Part shown: positions 41,794 through 49,878 of the stretch, one piece after another
Layout of the letters: every line of letters begins with the position of its first letter
Numbering within the stretch: position 1 is the first letter of the stretch
From: CAVSJJ01 sp963728395
GTDB taxonomy: Bacteria > Actinomycetota > Actinomycetes > Actinomycetales > Dermatophilaceae
Assembly (NCBI GenBank): GCA_963728395.1
Contig: CAVSJJ010000009.1
Span: forward strand, 186,001-250,000
Direction: 5' to 3'
DNA length: 64,000 nt
Made by a program: the position numbers and the translations under genes
The notes under the pieces: generated by a model
The model's database searches: none
The model's input: the letters and a program-made list of their open reading frames with translations, nothing else
Told to the model about the DNA's origin: nothing

Positions 41794-43164
41794 ATGGACG
41801 CTGACGCCGTGGTCGCCGCGCTCGCCTCCGCCCTGCCCGCCGGGGTGGTGGCGACGGGCGCCGAGGCGATGGACAAGTACCGCCACGACTGGTCCCAGGA
41901 CGGGACCGCCGGTATGCCGGTGGCGGTGGTCCGCGCCGAAAGCGCGGCCCACGTCCAGGTGGCGGTCCGCTGGGCGGCCGACCACGGAATACCCGTCGTT
42001 CCGCGCGGGGCCGGAAGCGGGCTGTCGGGCGGGGCCAACGCGGTCGACGGCGGCATCGTCGTGACGACCGAGCGGATGCGCGGGATCGAGATCGACACCG
42101 CCGCCCGCGTCGCCGTCGTCGAGCCGGGCGCGCTCAACGTCGAGGTCAAGCGCGCCGCCGCCGAGCACGGGCTGTGGTACCCGCCGGACCCGAGCTCGTA
42201 CGAGATCTGCTCGATCGGCGGCAACATCGCGACGAACGCCGGTGGGCTGTGCTGCGTCAAGTACGGCGTGACGACCGACTACGTCCTCGGCCTCGACGTC
42301 GTCCTCGCCGACGCCACTGTCATCACGCTCGGCGGCAAACGGGTCAAGGACGTCGCCGGGCTCTCGCTGCTCAAGCTGTTCGTCGGGTCGGAGGGGACCC
42401 TCGGCATCGTCACCCGGGCGATCCTCCGGCTCGTGCCGGCCCAGGAGGCGCGCTCGACGCTCGTCGCGACGTTCGCCAGCGTCGAGACCGCGGCCGCCGC
42501 GGTCATCGAGATGGGCCGAATGCTGCGGCCGTCGATGCTGGAGCTGATGGACCGGGAGTCGATCAACGCCGTCGAGGACTACCAGCCGATGGGTCTGGAC
42601 CGGGATGCCGGTGCGCTGCTCATCGCCCAGTCCGACGTGCCGGCCCTGGCACGTCCCGCCGAGATGGCGGCGATCGCGGATGCCTGCCGATCGGCGGGGG
42701 CCACGCAGATGTACGCCACCGACGACCCGGAGGACGGCGAGCAGTTCGTCCAGGCGCGGCGGCTGGCGTTCCCGGCGATCGAGGCGACCGGGTCGCTGCT
42801 GCTCGAGGACGTCGGGGTGCCGGTACCGCTGCTGCCGGTCCTGCTGGCGGAGATCTCGACGGTCGCCGGACGGCACCGGATCCGGATCCCCACCGTCGCC
42901 CATGCCGGTGACGGCAACATCCACCCGATCATCGTCTTCGACCCCGCCGACGCCGATGCGAACGAGCGGGCCCGGCGCGCCTTCGACGACGTGATGGCGG
43001 CCGCGATCGCGCTCGGCGGGACGATCACCGGTGAGCACGGGGTCGGGCGGGCCAAGAAGGGCGCGTTGCCCGCCCAGCTCGGCCCCGACGTCATGGCCCT
43101 GACCCGCCGGGTCAAGGACGCGCTGGATCCGCAGGGCATCCTCAACCCCGGCGCGATCCTGTGA
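41794..43164 (+). CDS. FAD-linked oxidase, GlcD/D-lactate dehydrogenase type
   Basis: Flavoprotein of 456 residues in the VAO/PCMH family. The N-terminal FAD-binding domain shows VPRGAGSGLSGGANAVDGGI and PPDPSSYEICSIGGNIATNA, and the C-terminal domain (from about 215) carries HAGDGNIHPIIVFD and GGTITGEHGVGRAKKGAL. Enzymes of this type oxidise glycolate, D-lactate or other 2-hydroxy acids; the substrate cannot be fixed here. GlcE/GlcF partners are absent, so a single-subunit D-2-hydroxyacid dehydrogenase is likely. Confidence 0.9.
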   Translation: MDADAVVAALASALPAGVVATGAEAMDKYRHDWSQDGTAGMPVAVVRAESAAHVQVAVRWAADHGIPVVPRGAGSGLSGGANAVDGGIVVTTERMRGIEIDTAARVAVVEPGALNVEVKRAAAEHGLWYPPDPSSYEICSIGGNIATNAGGLCCVKYGVTTDYVLGLDVVLADATVITLGGKRVKDVAGLSLLKLFVGSEGTLGIVTRAILRLVPAQEARSTLVATFASVETAAAAVIEMGRMLRPSMLELMDRESINAVEDYQPMGLDRDAGALLIAQSDVPALARPAEMAAIADACRSAGATQMYATDDPEDGEQFVQARRLAFPAIEATGSLLLEDVGVPVPLLPVLLAEISTVAGRHRIRIPTVAHAGDGNIHPIIVFDPADADANERARRAFDDVMAAAIALGGTITGEHGVGRAKKGALPAQLGPDVMALTRRVKDALDPQGILNPGAIL

Positions 43165-43274
43165 GCGTGACCGTGTGCCGGGCCGGGGTCGGTGTTCCCG
43201 GGGCGGTTGGCCGGATGCCGGCCAGGGTAGGAGAGCACGGTCAGTGCCCGTATCCCCTACACCTGGAGAACCCC

Positions 43275-43532
43275 ATGTACATCGGACTGGGCATCTTCCT
43301 GCTCGTCGTCGGCGCGATCCTCACCTTCGCGGTGGACGCCAGCGTCAACGGCATCGACTTGTCGCTCATCGGCTGGATCCTCATGGCCGGCGGGCTGCTC
43401 GCCATCGTCCTCTCGCTCGCCATGCGCGGGCGCAACAGCGCCGGCGGGGGCTACTCCTCGCGCCGGGTCAGCTCCTCGGATCCCGCGACGGGTGAGCGCG
43501 TCGACGAGGTCCACGTGGACCGGGACCGCTGA
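43275..43532 (+). CDS. Small DUF6458-type membrane protein
   Basis: Protein of 85 residues with two membrane segments (IGLGIFLLVVGAILTFAV; LIGWILMAGGLLAIVLSLAM) and an Arg/Ser/Asp-rich cytoplasmic tail. This pattern matches the DUF6458 family common in actinobacteria. TGGAGAA precedes ATG 43275. Function unknown. Confidence 0.78.
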   Translation: MYIGLGIFLLVVGAILTFAVDASVNGIDLSLIGWILMAGGLLAIVLSLAMRGRNSAGGGYSSRRVSSSDPATGERVDEVHVDRDR

Positions 43533-43549
43533 CCGCGGACCACGACGCC

Positions 43550-43583
43550 GAGGGCCCCGCACCGATCCTGGTGCGGGGCCCTC
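43550..43583. terminator. Strong bidirectional hairpin terminator
   Basis: Arms 43550-43563 and 43570-43583 pair perfectly over 14 bp with loop GATCCT. It lies between the stops of convergent genes at 43532 and 43618. Confidence 0.85.
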
Positions 43584-43617
43584 GCGTATGCCGGTCGCGC
43601 ATGCCGGCCGGGATGGG

Positions 43618-45489
43618 TCAGAAGGCGGACTCCGGGATGTCCATGATCTCGTTGTCGGTCGCCTCGGCCATCGAGCGCTCGGCCGCGAGCCGGGGGAGGA
43701 CCTGCCGGGCGTAGAACTGGGCCGCGGCGACCTTGCCGGTGTAGAAGTCGACGTCCTTCGCGGACGCACCCTCCTCGAGGGCGGTCAGTGCGACCTCGGC
43801 CTGGCGCAGCAGCAGCCAGCCGACGACGAGGTCGCCCGCGGCAAGGAGCAGCCGGGTCGTGTTCTGGCCGACCTTGTAGAGGTTGCTCACCTCGCCACCG
43901 GCGCGCGGGTCGGACTTCATCAGCTCGCCGACCATGTAGCCGACGATGCCCTGGACGTCCTCGAGCGCCTCGCCAAGCAGCTCGCGCTCGCGGTCGAGCC
44001 GGCCGCCGTTGGCGCCGAGACCCTTGGCGAACTCCTGGATCTGCATGGCGATGGCACCCAGCGCCTGGCCCTTGTCGCGGACGATCTTCCGGAAGAAGAA
44101 GTCCATCCCCTGGATCGCCGTCGTCCCCTCGTAGAGCGTGTCGATCTTGGCGTCGCGGACGTACTGCTCGATCGGGTAGTCCTGCAGGAAGCCCGAGCCG
44201 CCGAACGTCTGGAGGGACTCGGTCCCGAGGAGGACCCAGGCCCGCTCGGATCCCAGGCCCTTGACGATCGGCAGGAGCAGGTCGTTGACCCGGTTGGCGA
44301 TCTCGGCGGCGCTGCCCTCGGTGATCGACTCCGACCCGGTCGCCAGGTGCTCGAGGTCGACGGTGTCCTGCTGGCTGGCGGCGTAGTGGACGAGCGCCCG
44401 CAGGCCCTCGGCATACGCCTTCTGCAGCAGCAGCGAGCGCCGCACGTCCGGGTGGTGGGTGATCGTCACCCGCGGCGCGGTCTTGTCGTTCATCTGGGTG
44501 AGGTCGGCGCCCTGGACCCGCTCCTTGGCGTACTCGAGGGCGTTGAGGTAGCCGCTCGAGAGGGTCGCGATGGCCTTCGTGCCGACGAGCATCCGCGCGT
44601 GCTCGATGACGCGGAACATCTGGGCGATCCCGTCGTGGATGTCGCCGAGCAGCGTGCCGACGGCCGGGCGCTCGCCGCCGAAGGTGATCTCGCACGTCGT
44701 CGAGACCTTGAGGCCCATCTTCTTCTCGAGGTTGGTGATGTAGGCGCCGTTGCGCTCACCGAGCTCCCCCGTCTCGAGGTCGACGTGGAACTTCGGGACG
44801 ATGAAGAGGGACAGGCCCTTGGTCCCGGCGCCGGCACCCTCGGGACGGGCGAGGACGAAGTGGACGACGTTGTCGGTCATGTCCGACTCCGCCGAGGTGA
44901 TGAACCGCTTGACGCCGGTGACCGTCCACGTGCCGTCGCCGTTGTCGACGGCCTTGGTCCGTCCGGCGCCGACGTCGGAGCCGGCGTCGGGCTCGGTCAG
45001 CACCATCGTGCAGTGCCAGCCCTTCTCGATGATCCAGCGTGCGAGCCTCTTCTGCTCGTCGTTGCCGAGCACGTAGAGGAGCTTGCCGAAGGAGTAGGAC
45101 GCGGCGAACATCGCGACGGCCGGGTTGGCGCCGAGGACCATCTCGTTCATGGCCCACTTGAGTGAGGGTGGGGAGACGGTGCCGTCCAGCTCGCCGGGCA
45201 CGTCGATGTTCCAGAAGCCGGAGTCCCGGTATGCCGCGTAGGACGCGGCGAACGACTCGGGCATCGTCACCTCGCCGGTCTCGGGGTTCCAGGCGGGCGG
45301 GGTGCGATCGCCCTCGACGAAGCTGGCGGCCAGCTCGTTCTCGGAGAGGCGGGCGACCTCCTTGAGCATCTCGCGCGCGGTGTCGGCGTCCACCTCCTCG
45401 TAGGGGCCATGTCCGAGGACGTCCTGGCGCCCGAAGACCTCGAACATGTTGAACTCGATGTCGCGCAGGTTGCTCTTGTAGTGGCCCAT
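43618..45489 (-). CDS. Long-form acyl-CoA dehydrogenase (FadE5-like)
   Basis: Flavoprotein of 623 residues, longer than the usual 380-400. It opens with an N-terminal extension (MGHYKSNLRDIEFNMFEVFG), then the acyl-CoA dehydrogenase core (MVLTEPDAGSDVGAGRTKAV; VKRFITSAESDMTDN; LEKKMGLKVSTTCEITFGGE; TLYEGTTAIQGMDF with the catalytic Glu) and a C-terminal helical domain. This matches the mycobacterial FadE5 type active on a broad range of acyl-CoAs in beta-oxidation. Start at 45489 with AAGGGC upstream; an in-frame start at 45552 would add an unconserved tail. A palindrome at 45559-45570 may be its operator. Confidence 0.9.
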   Translation of the reverse strand: MGHYKSNLRDIEFNMFEVFGRQDVLGHGPYEEVDADTAREMLKEVARLSENELAASFVEGDRTPPAWNPETGEVTMPESFAASYAAYRDSGFWNIDVPGELDGTVSPPSLKWAMNEMVLGANPAVAMFAASYSFGKLLYVLGNDEQKRLARWIIEKGWHCTMVLTEPDAGSDVGAGRTKAVDNGDGTWTVTGVKRFITSAESDMTDNVVHFVLARPEGAGAGTKGLSLFIVPKFHVDLETGELGERNGAYITNLEKKMGLKVSTTCEITFGGERPAVGTLLGDIHDGIAQMFRVIEHARMLVGTKAIATLSSGYLNALEYAKERVQGADLTQMNDKTAPRVTITHHPDVRRSLLLQKAYAEGLRALVHYAASQQDTVDLEHLATGSESITEGSAAEIANRVNDLLLPIVKGLGSERAWVLLGTESLQTFGGSGFLQDYPIEQYVRDAKIDTLYEGTTAIQGMDFFFRKIVRDKGQALGAIAMQIQEFAKGLGANGGRLDRERELLGEALEDVQGIVGYMVGELMKSDPRAGGEVSNLYKVGQNTTRLLLAAGDLVVGWLLLRQAEVALTALEEGASAKDVDFYTGKVAAAQFYARQVLPRLAAERSMAEATDNEIMDIPESAF

Positions 45490-45558
45490 GACGCCGGTGC
45501 CCTTCTCGGTGTGGTCGGAGGAGCCGGTGGTGTGACCCGGCTCACTACCCAATAGTTC

Positions 45559-45570
45559 TACTCATGAGTA
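45559..45570 (-). promoter_or_regulatory. 12-bp palindrome TACTCATGAGTA, candidate operator of the acyl-CoA dehydrogenase
   Basis: Perfect palindrome about 70 bp upstream of the start, in an AT-rich patch with AGTT and AACT flanking it. TetR-family regulators of acyl-CoA dehydrogenases bind sites of this size and shape. Confidence 0.45.
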
Positions 45571-45685
45571 ACAACTGCAAGTCGTTCCGGAAAACCGGGC
45601 GCTGACCTGCGGATACGCCGCGCCGCGGCGGGGGCGTCGTGATCTCGGGCCGCGGTCGGCCCCGCGGGTGTGGTTCGCTGAGTCC

Positions 45686-46186
45686 ATGGGTTCGCCGACC
45701 GCCGCGGAGGGCTCGGGAGTCGTCGCCCGGGCCCATGCGCTCATCGAGAGCGGCGAACGCTGGCGGGCCCGCGACCTGCTCGCGGAGCACGTCGACGGCA
45801 CCGGCCCCGAGGCCGGGGCGCTCATCCTCTACGGCGAGGTGCTCCACTCGATGGGCGACCTGCCGGCCGCGGGGGCCGCATGGTTCGGCGCCGGGGTGAG
45901 GGGACCCGAGGTCGACGCGGCGGTCGCCGCCTGGCGGGAGCGGTACGACGACGACTTCGCCAGGATGTGGCGCAGCCTCCCGAGGTCGGTCCGGGCCGAG
46001 CCCCGCTCGCCGCGCGTCGAGGCGCTGCGCGCCCGGGCCCTGGAGGCCGACGAGGAGGCTGCGACGCCCGACGGCGGCGGCTTCGACGCCGCTCAGCTCA
46101 TCGCCTGGCTCCTCGCCGCCTTCTTCGTCGTCGCCGCGGTCATCGGGATCGTCCAGATCCTCCAGTGGATGGTGCCCGGCGGCTAG
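45686..46186 (+). CDS. Small TPR-like protein with C-terminal membrane anchor (DUF6584-like)
   Basis: Protein of 166 residues. Residues about 10-65 form paired helices like one or two TPR units (ARAHALIESGERWRARDLLA; YGEVLHSMGDLPAAGAAWF), followed by an Arg/Asp-rich middle (FARMWRSLPRSVRAEPRSP) and one C-terminal membrane segment (LIAWLLAAFFVVAAVIGIVQ). It resembles actinobacterial DUF6584 proteins in the N-terminal half. ATG 45686 chosen; GTG 45668 is possible. Function unknown. Confidence 0.6.
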   Translation: MGSPTAAEGSGVVARAHALIESGERWRARDLLAEHVDGTGPEAGALILYGEVLHSMGDLPAAGAAWFGAGVRGPEVDAAVAAWRERYDDDFARMWRSLPRSVRAEPRSPRVEALRARALEADEEAATPDGGGFDAAQLIAWLLAAFFVVAAVIGIVQILQWMVPGG

Positions 46187-46238
46187 CCGGCTGACCTGCG
46201 CGGACGCGGCATACCGACCACAGGAGAGCGGCTATCGA

Positions 46239-46850
46239 TCACGACGACGGTGCGCCCGGCGGCGTGGCCTTCTGCGGGTGGATCGTCTCGTGGCGGGCCA
46301 GCATCGCCACGTACTCGCGGATCTTCCGCTCCCGGGTCTGCGCTCGTTTGACGGCGTTGACGCGGTAGATGAGCGCGAACCGGTTGGTCGTGGTGAGGAC
46401 GTCGAACATGGCCTGGGCGGCCGGGTTGGCGGCGATGGCGACGAGGAGGTCGGCGGGCACCTCTGCCTCGGACGGCGGGGCGTAGGCGGCGGCCCACCGC
46501 CCGTCCGCCTTCGCGGCGTCCACCGCCGCGCGGCCCGCGGGCAGCATTCGCCCCGCGTCCTCCAGCCGGGCCACGTTGGCGACGTTGCGCTGGGACCACG
46601 AGCTGCGGGGACGGCGGGGGGTGAACCGGACCCAGGACGCCTCCCGATCCCGTCTCCGCGCCTGCCCGTCGATCCAGCCGAAGCACAGGGCCTCGTCGAC
46701 CGCCTCCTGCCAGGTCAGCGTGGTGACGGCGCCGCCCTTCTTGGTCAGGGCGAGCCAGACGCCGGGTGACGTGGCGTGGTTGTCGGACAGCCAGGTGCGC
46801 AGCTCGGCGGCGCCTGCGACGATCAGCTCATCCAGCTCTGCGCTGCCCAC
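46239..46850 (-). CDS. YdeI/OmpD-associated family protein
   Basis: Protein of 203 residues. WLSDNHATSPGVWLALTKKG, EALCFGWIDGQARRRD, VRFTPRRPRSSWSQRNVANV and the C-terminal IREYVAMLARHETIHP match the YdeI/OmdA family found as single genes in many bacteria. Members have been linked to stress or peptide resistance, but no reaction is known. Stands alone between convergent and divergent neighbours. Confidence 0.85.
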   Translation of the reverse strand: MGSAELDELIVAGAAELRTWLSDNHATSPGVWLALTKKGGAVTTLTWQEAVDEALCFGWIDGQARRRDREASWVRFTPRRPRSSWSQRNVANVARLEDAGRMLPAGRAAVDAAKADGRWAAAYAPPSEAEVPADLLVAIAANPAAQAMFDVLTTTNRFALIYRVNAVKRAQTRERKIREYVAMLARHETIHPQKATPPGAPSS

Positions 46851-46985
46851 GACGGCAGGCTAGCGCGGCGCGGTGTCGGTGCCACCCGGCCCGTTGCCCG
46901 CGAGCCGGTGCCGCGGCCGGCCGAGGCGCCCGGCTCCGGTTCGAGGCCGATGCCAAAACGTCGATGCCGGGACGCCGCCTCGGGC

Positions 46986-46991
46986 TAGCGT
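46986..46991 (+). promoter_or_regulatory. -10 TAGCGT, leaderless promoter of the VOC gene
   Basis: TAGCGT ends six bases before ATG 46998. Confidence 0.45.
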
Positions 46992-46997
46992 GCGGGG

Positions 46998-47708
46998 ATG
47001 CCCTCATCACTCGTGGCAGTGGCCCTCGATGTCGAGGACCCCGAGGCGGTCGGCTCGTTCTGGGGCGGCCTGCTCGACCGGCGGGTCGTGCACGAAGCCG
47101 GCGGTGCTCTGCTGCCTGCTGTCGGCACCCAGGTGGGACTGCGTTTCACTGCGGCTTCCACCGAGCAGCCCGATCGCACCTGGCTGCACCTTCACCTGAC
47201 CAGCACCAGCGTTGCCGACCAGCAGCGGATCGTCGCGAAGGCCCTGCGGCTCGGGGGTCGGCATCTCGACGTGGGCCAGCTCCCGGACGAGGACCACGTC
47301 GTTCTCGGTGACCCGGCAGGGAACGCGTTCTGTGTCATCGAGCCGGGCAACGGCTTCCTCGCCGGCTGCGGCCCACTCGGCGAGGTCACCTGCGAGGGAA
47401 GCAGGGACGTCGGGTTGTTCTGGCGCGACGCGCTCGGCTGGTCGCTGGTGTGGGACCACGATCAGGAGACCGCGATCCAGTCCGCTGCGGGCGGCACCAA
47501 GATCTCGTGGGGCGGTCCGCCCGCGTCCCCCAAGCGGACGAGGAACCGGCAGCGCTTCGACCTCGTTGCGCTCGACCCCCGTCGAGAGGGGGAGCGGCTC
47601 GTCGCGCTCGGGGCAACCCGACTCGGCGTGCCGAACGGCAAGATCGAGCTCGCCGACCCGGACGGCAACGAGTTCTCCGTGCGGCCGGACCGCGGCCCGG
47701 TTCGGTGA
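46998..47708 (+). CDS. VOC/glyoxalase-like family protein, two-domain
   Basis: Protein of 236 residues made of two similar beta-alpha-beta-beta-beta modules (1-118 and 122-236). Each has a DVEDPEAVGSFWGGLL-like opening helix and a DPAGNAFCVIEP / DPDGNEFSVRP ending typical of glyoxalase-like proteins. The fold is used for metal-dependent dioxygenase, isomerase or resistance functions; residues do not settle which. It is the last chromosomal gene before the integrated element. Confidence 0.82.
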   Translation: MPSSLVAVALDVEDPEAVGSFWGGLLDRRVVHEAGGALLPAVGTQVGLRFTAASTEQPDRTWLHLHLTSTSVADQQRIVAKALRLGGRHLDVGQLPDEDHVVLGDPAGNAFCVIEPGNGFLAGCGPLGEVTCEGSRDVGLFWRDALGWSLVWDHDQETAIQSAAGGTKISWGGPPASPKRTRNRQRFDLVALDPRREGERLVALGATRLGVPNGKIELADPDGNEFSVRPDRGPVR

Positions 47709-47767
47709 CGCGGGCACTGACCCCCCGCGTCCCGCGGAAGTGACGACCCGACCTGAGGGTATGCCGT

Positions 47768-47809
47768 GTGGAGCCGGTGACGGGAACCGAACCCGCGTGT
47801 CCCGCTTGG
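47768..47809 (-). other. Left attachment site: displaced tRNA-Gly 3' remnant
   Basis: Matches the tRNA 3' end at 54119-54160 with two mismatches and includes the CCA complement, acceptor and T arm. The anticodon arm continues to about 47818 with stem CCCGC/GCGGG but only six loop bases, and no D arm follows. It is therefore a tRNA fragment, not a gene. Confidence 0.85.
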
Positions 47810-47938
47810 AAGCGGGCCGGAGCGTGCGAAAAGGGTTGTCCTGAGGGACGATTCGTGCTCAACGGTGACCGCTGGCGACCGGGCTGCGCTCGGCGCTATC
47901 GCTGGCGTATCGCACGCCGAGGGGCGTGGTTGCCGACG

Positions 47939-48331
47939 TCAGTGGGTGCGGGAGACGATCCTGACCTCGGCGGCGTGGCCGGGGGTCGCGAGCGTGGCGT
48001 CGCAGGTGTACAGCGGTGCCGAGAGTGCCTCGGCGAGCGCGAGGTAGGACGCGTCGTAGGTCGTGAACTGGTGGCGCAGCTGCCAGATGCGCTCGGCCAG
48101 GGGCTCGAGGTCGTGGCGGGTGATGGCGAAGGCGAAGTGGTCGTGTCGGGCCTGCTCTGCGACGGCTTGTGCGAGCTTGCCCCCGAGCTCGAGGCCGCGC
48201 AGAGCGGAGACGACCTCGACGTCGAGCAGATGCGGGGCGTCCAGATCGCCGGCCAGGGCATCCAGGAGCTCGGGCTCGGCGTCTCGACCGACGAGTGCCT
48301 CGACCATCGCCAAGGCGTCGACGACGATCAC
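47939..48331 (-). CDS. vapC: VapC-type PIN-domain ribonuclease toxin
   Basis: Toxin of 130 residues. The acidic PIN residues are visible in MIVVDALAMVEAL (Asp5), HLLDVEVVSALRG (Asp/Glu), FTTYDASYLALAEA (Asp) and LYTCDATLA (Asp). VapC toxins cleave specific tRNA or rRNA sites in the cytoplasm when freed from VapB. It overlaps the antitoxin gene by 4 bp (ATGA) in the normal antitoxin-first order. It lies just inside the left end of the element, where it may act in element maintenance. Confidence 0.92.
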   Translation of the reverse strand: MIVVDALAMVEALVGRDAEPELLDALAGDLDAPHLLDVEVVSALRGLELGGKLAQAVAEQARHDHFAFAITRHDLEPLAERIWQLRHQFTTYDASYLALAEALSAPLYTCDATLATPGHAAEVRIVSRTH

Positions 48332-48555
48332 CGCCGGCCGGCCTGGACCGCCTCGAGGACCTCATCGGCGGTGGGGCCGGCCGATCGGTCGCGGTTCCGC
48401 AGCCTGGCGACGATCTGGGCGTTCGTCGGTCGCGCCGCGATCTTGGTCAGCTCGGCACCGACGTAAGCGGAGAGCGACTTGCCCTCCGCTGCGGCGCGTT
48501 CCTTGAGGGTCTCGGCGACCTCGTCCGAGACGTCACGGATGTAGAGGGTGGTCAT
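48328..48555 (-). CDS. vapB: VapB-type antitoxin
   Basis: Protein of 75 residues. The N-terminal ribbon-helix-helix (TTLYIRDVSDEVAETLKERA, AAEGKSLSAYVGAELTKIA) binds DNA, and the C-terminal tail (TADEVLEAVQAGRR) would block VapC. It precedes vapC with overlapping ATGA. A dyad TGCTAGCA-N3-TGCAAGCA (48563-48581) directly upstream is a probable autoregulatory operator. Confidence 0.9.
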   Translation of the reverse strand: MTTLYIRDVSDEVAETLKERAAAEGKSLSAYVGAELTKIAARPTNAQIVARLRNRDRSAGPTADEVLEAVQAGRR

Positions 48556-48562
48556 GGTGCGA

Positions 48563-48581
48563 TGCTAGCACTGTGCAAGCA
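48563..48581. promoter_or_regulatory. Dyad TGCTAGCA-CTG-TGCAAGCA, likely VapB operator
   Basis: Seven of eight positions pair, and it begins eight bases upstream of the vapB start codon. Position fits autoregulation by VapBC. Confidence 0.5.
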
Positions 48582-48611
48582 TGCCGCTCAGCGGCAATTG
48601 CGGGCGACTCG

Positions 48612-48869
48612 TCAGGAGTAGTGGAAGCGGGCCTGGAGGATGATCAGGTCGTCGCCGTCCACGAGGTAGACGAGCCGATGCTCCTCGGTGATCCGACGTG
48701 ACCATGCCCCGGCCAGCATGTGCCGCAGCGGCTCCGGCTTGCCGATGCCGGCGACAGGGTCGCGTAGGGCGTCATCGATGAGCCGGTTGATCCGCTTGAG
48801 CATCTGTCGGTCAGCGGCCAGCCAATACGTGTAGTCCGCCCACCCGTTCGGTGTGAAGACCAGCCTCAT
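48612..48869 (-). CDS. yoeB: YoeB/Txe-type mRNA interferase toxin
   Basis: Toxin of 85 residues with the family pattern: MRLVFTPNGWADYTYWLAAD, LKRINRLIDDALRDPVAGIG, KPEPLRHMLAGAWSRRITEE and HRLVYLVDGDDLIILQARFH. The last part carries the catalytic Glu, Arg, His and C-terminal His-Tyr of the RelE-fold. It cleaves mRNA on the ribosome when YefM is degraded. ATGA overlap with the antitoxin gene upstream. Confidence 0.94.
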   Translation of the reverse strand: MRLVFTPNGWADYTYWLAADRQMLKRINRLIDDALRDPVAGIGKPEPLRHMLAGAWSRRITEEHRLVYLVDGDDLIILQARFHYS

Positions 48870-49111
48870 CGCACCAGGTCGTGCTCGTCCCGCTGCCCGG
48901 ACTGCGCCTGCTGCAAGCTCTCGAGCAGGTGGCGGGCATTGGCGGGGACCCGCAACAGGTGGGCCGTCTCCTCGAGCGCGTCATAGTCCGCGCGAGACAT
49001 CAACACCGCGTCGCCGCGGCGGGAGGTGATCTCGATCGGGGTGCGGTCCTCGTTGACCTGCTCAATCAGCGGAAACAGGTTCTTCCGGGCCTCGCTGGCG
49101 GTGACAGCCAC
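48866..49111 (-). CDS. yefM: YefM/Phd-type antitoxin
   Basis: Antitoxin of 81 residues: N-terminal Phd/YefM DNA-binding domain (AVTASEARKNLFPLIEQVNE; IEITSRRGDAVLMSRADYDA) and C-terminal toxin-binding tail (LEETAHLLRVPANARHLLES). GTG 49111 chosen because AGGAG lies five bases upstream. It forms an operon with yoeB. A palindrome 11 bp upstream (49122-49145) is the likely operator. Confidence 0.92.
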   Translation of the reverse strand: MAVTASEARKNLFPLIEQVNEDRTPIEITSRRGDAVLMSRADYDALEETAHLLRVPANARHLLESLQQAQSGQRDEHDLVR

Positions 49112-49121
49112 GACATCTCCT

Positions 49122-49145
49122 ACTGGTACGAGTTCTTGTACCAGT
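49122..49145. promoter_or_regulatory. Palindrome ACTGGTAC-N8-GTACCAGT, likely YefM operator
   Basis: Perfect 8-bp arms containing GTAC cores, placed just upstream of the yefM start. YefM-YoeB complexes bind palindromes with TGTACA-like cores. Confidence 0.6.
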
Positions 49146-49227
49146 GTGTCACGGTCGGTGGGCGCCGGCAAACGTCCTCCATTCGGCATGTGAGTGAATG
49201 TCGAGGTGACGGGCTGACGACCCTGTC

Positions 49228-49623
49228 TCAGGCGCGCAGCCGGCGGTTGAATGCGTCGATCACGTCGGTGAGGGCTTCGTTGAGGGTGGGGAGATCGCGG
49301 TCGTAGATCCGGCCGGTGTCGAGCCGGCCTGCCAGGTCGTCCAGCAGCCGGCTCCAGTCCGCGACGCTCTTCGGTGCGACCGGTGCCGCGGCCGGGGCCG
49401 GCGCGCTGACCTCGACCCGGTGGGTGACGACCTCGACCGCAGCGAGCCCAGAGGCGGCCGCGCGTCGCTGCTCCCAGGCGCGATGTCGGCAGGTCGGGCC
49501 GCACCACTTGGGGACCCGGCCCCGGGCCGGTATCGCGACCGGTGAGCCGCACCAGCCACAGGTGAGCACCTGCCCGGGTAGGCGCCGCCCAGACGGTCCG
49601 GCAGCCGGCTCTGGCTGCGGCAT
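49228..49623 (-). CDS. Zinc-ribbon protein of unknown function, element cargo
   Basis: Protein of 131 residues. Residues about 21-40 carry a four-Cys ribbon (CGWCGSP...PKWCGPTCRHRAW), then an Arg/Ala stretch, and a C-terminal helical part (WSRLLDDLAGRLDTGRIYDR, LPTLNEALTDVIDAFNRRLR). ATG 49623 follows GAGGA. I do not know the family by name. Similar short CxxC proteins occur in actinobacterial integrative elements and may bind nucleic acid. The upstream region is cut by the IS21 insertion 136 bp away, which may have removed its promoter. Confidence 0.65.
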   Translation of the reverse strand: MPQPEPAAGPSGRRLPGQVLTCGWCGSPVAIPARGRVPKWCGPTCRHRAWEQRRAAASGLAAVEVVTHRVEVSAPAPAAAPVAPKSVADWSRLLDDLAGRLDTGRIYDRDLPTLNEALTDVIDAFNRRLRA

Positions 49624-49753
49624 ACGGTCCTCGTCCACGGCTCTGATCCCCTCCCGGCGGGTGCGTCGGGAGTCGTACCAACGAGACGGGGCACCAACCG
49701 GTGCCAGACGTGTGTGACGAGGGATGAGGTCGGGATTCGGGGCGGTGGCAGGA

Positions 49754-49758
49754 CGGGG
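49754..49758. repeat. Left target-site duplication CGGGG
   Basis: Matches CGGGG at 52448-52452 immediately outside the other end of the IS21 element. Five bases is within the known range for this family. Confidence 0.75.
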
Positions 49759-49778
49759 TGTCAAGGGCCATTGGTTTC

Positions 49779-49855
49779 TGCCCAGGGGCGGTCGTGAGAC
49801 CTGCCCGGTGACGGTCACGAGATGTGCCCGGTGGTGGCCATGGGATCTGCCCAGT
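49779..49855. repeat. Left-end transposase-binding repeats of the IS21 element
   Basis: Repeated TGCCCAGGGGCGGTC, TGCCCGGTGACGGTCACGA, TGCCCGGTGGTGGCCATGG and TGCCCAG. The inverted set occurs at about 52354-52438. Confidence 0.75.
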
Positions 49856-49878
49856 GCTGACCACCACTGGCCTGGTGC

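Noticed and set aside
45545..45847. 100-codon minus-strand frame upstream of the acyl-CoA dehydrogenase
   Set aside because: Largely antisense to the TPR-like gene and crosses the likely operator/promoter region.
47768..47818. Second complete tRNA-Gly gene
   Set aside because: No D arm or acceptor 5' strand follows, and the anticodon loop has six bases. It is a 3' remnant left by integration.
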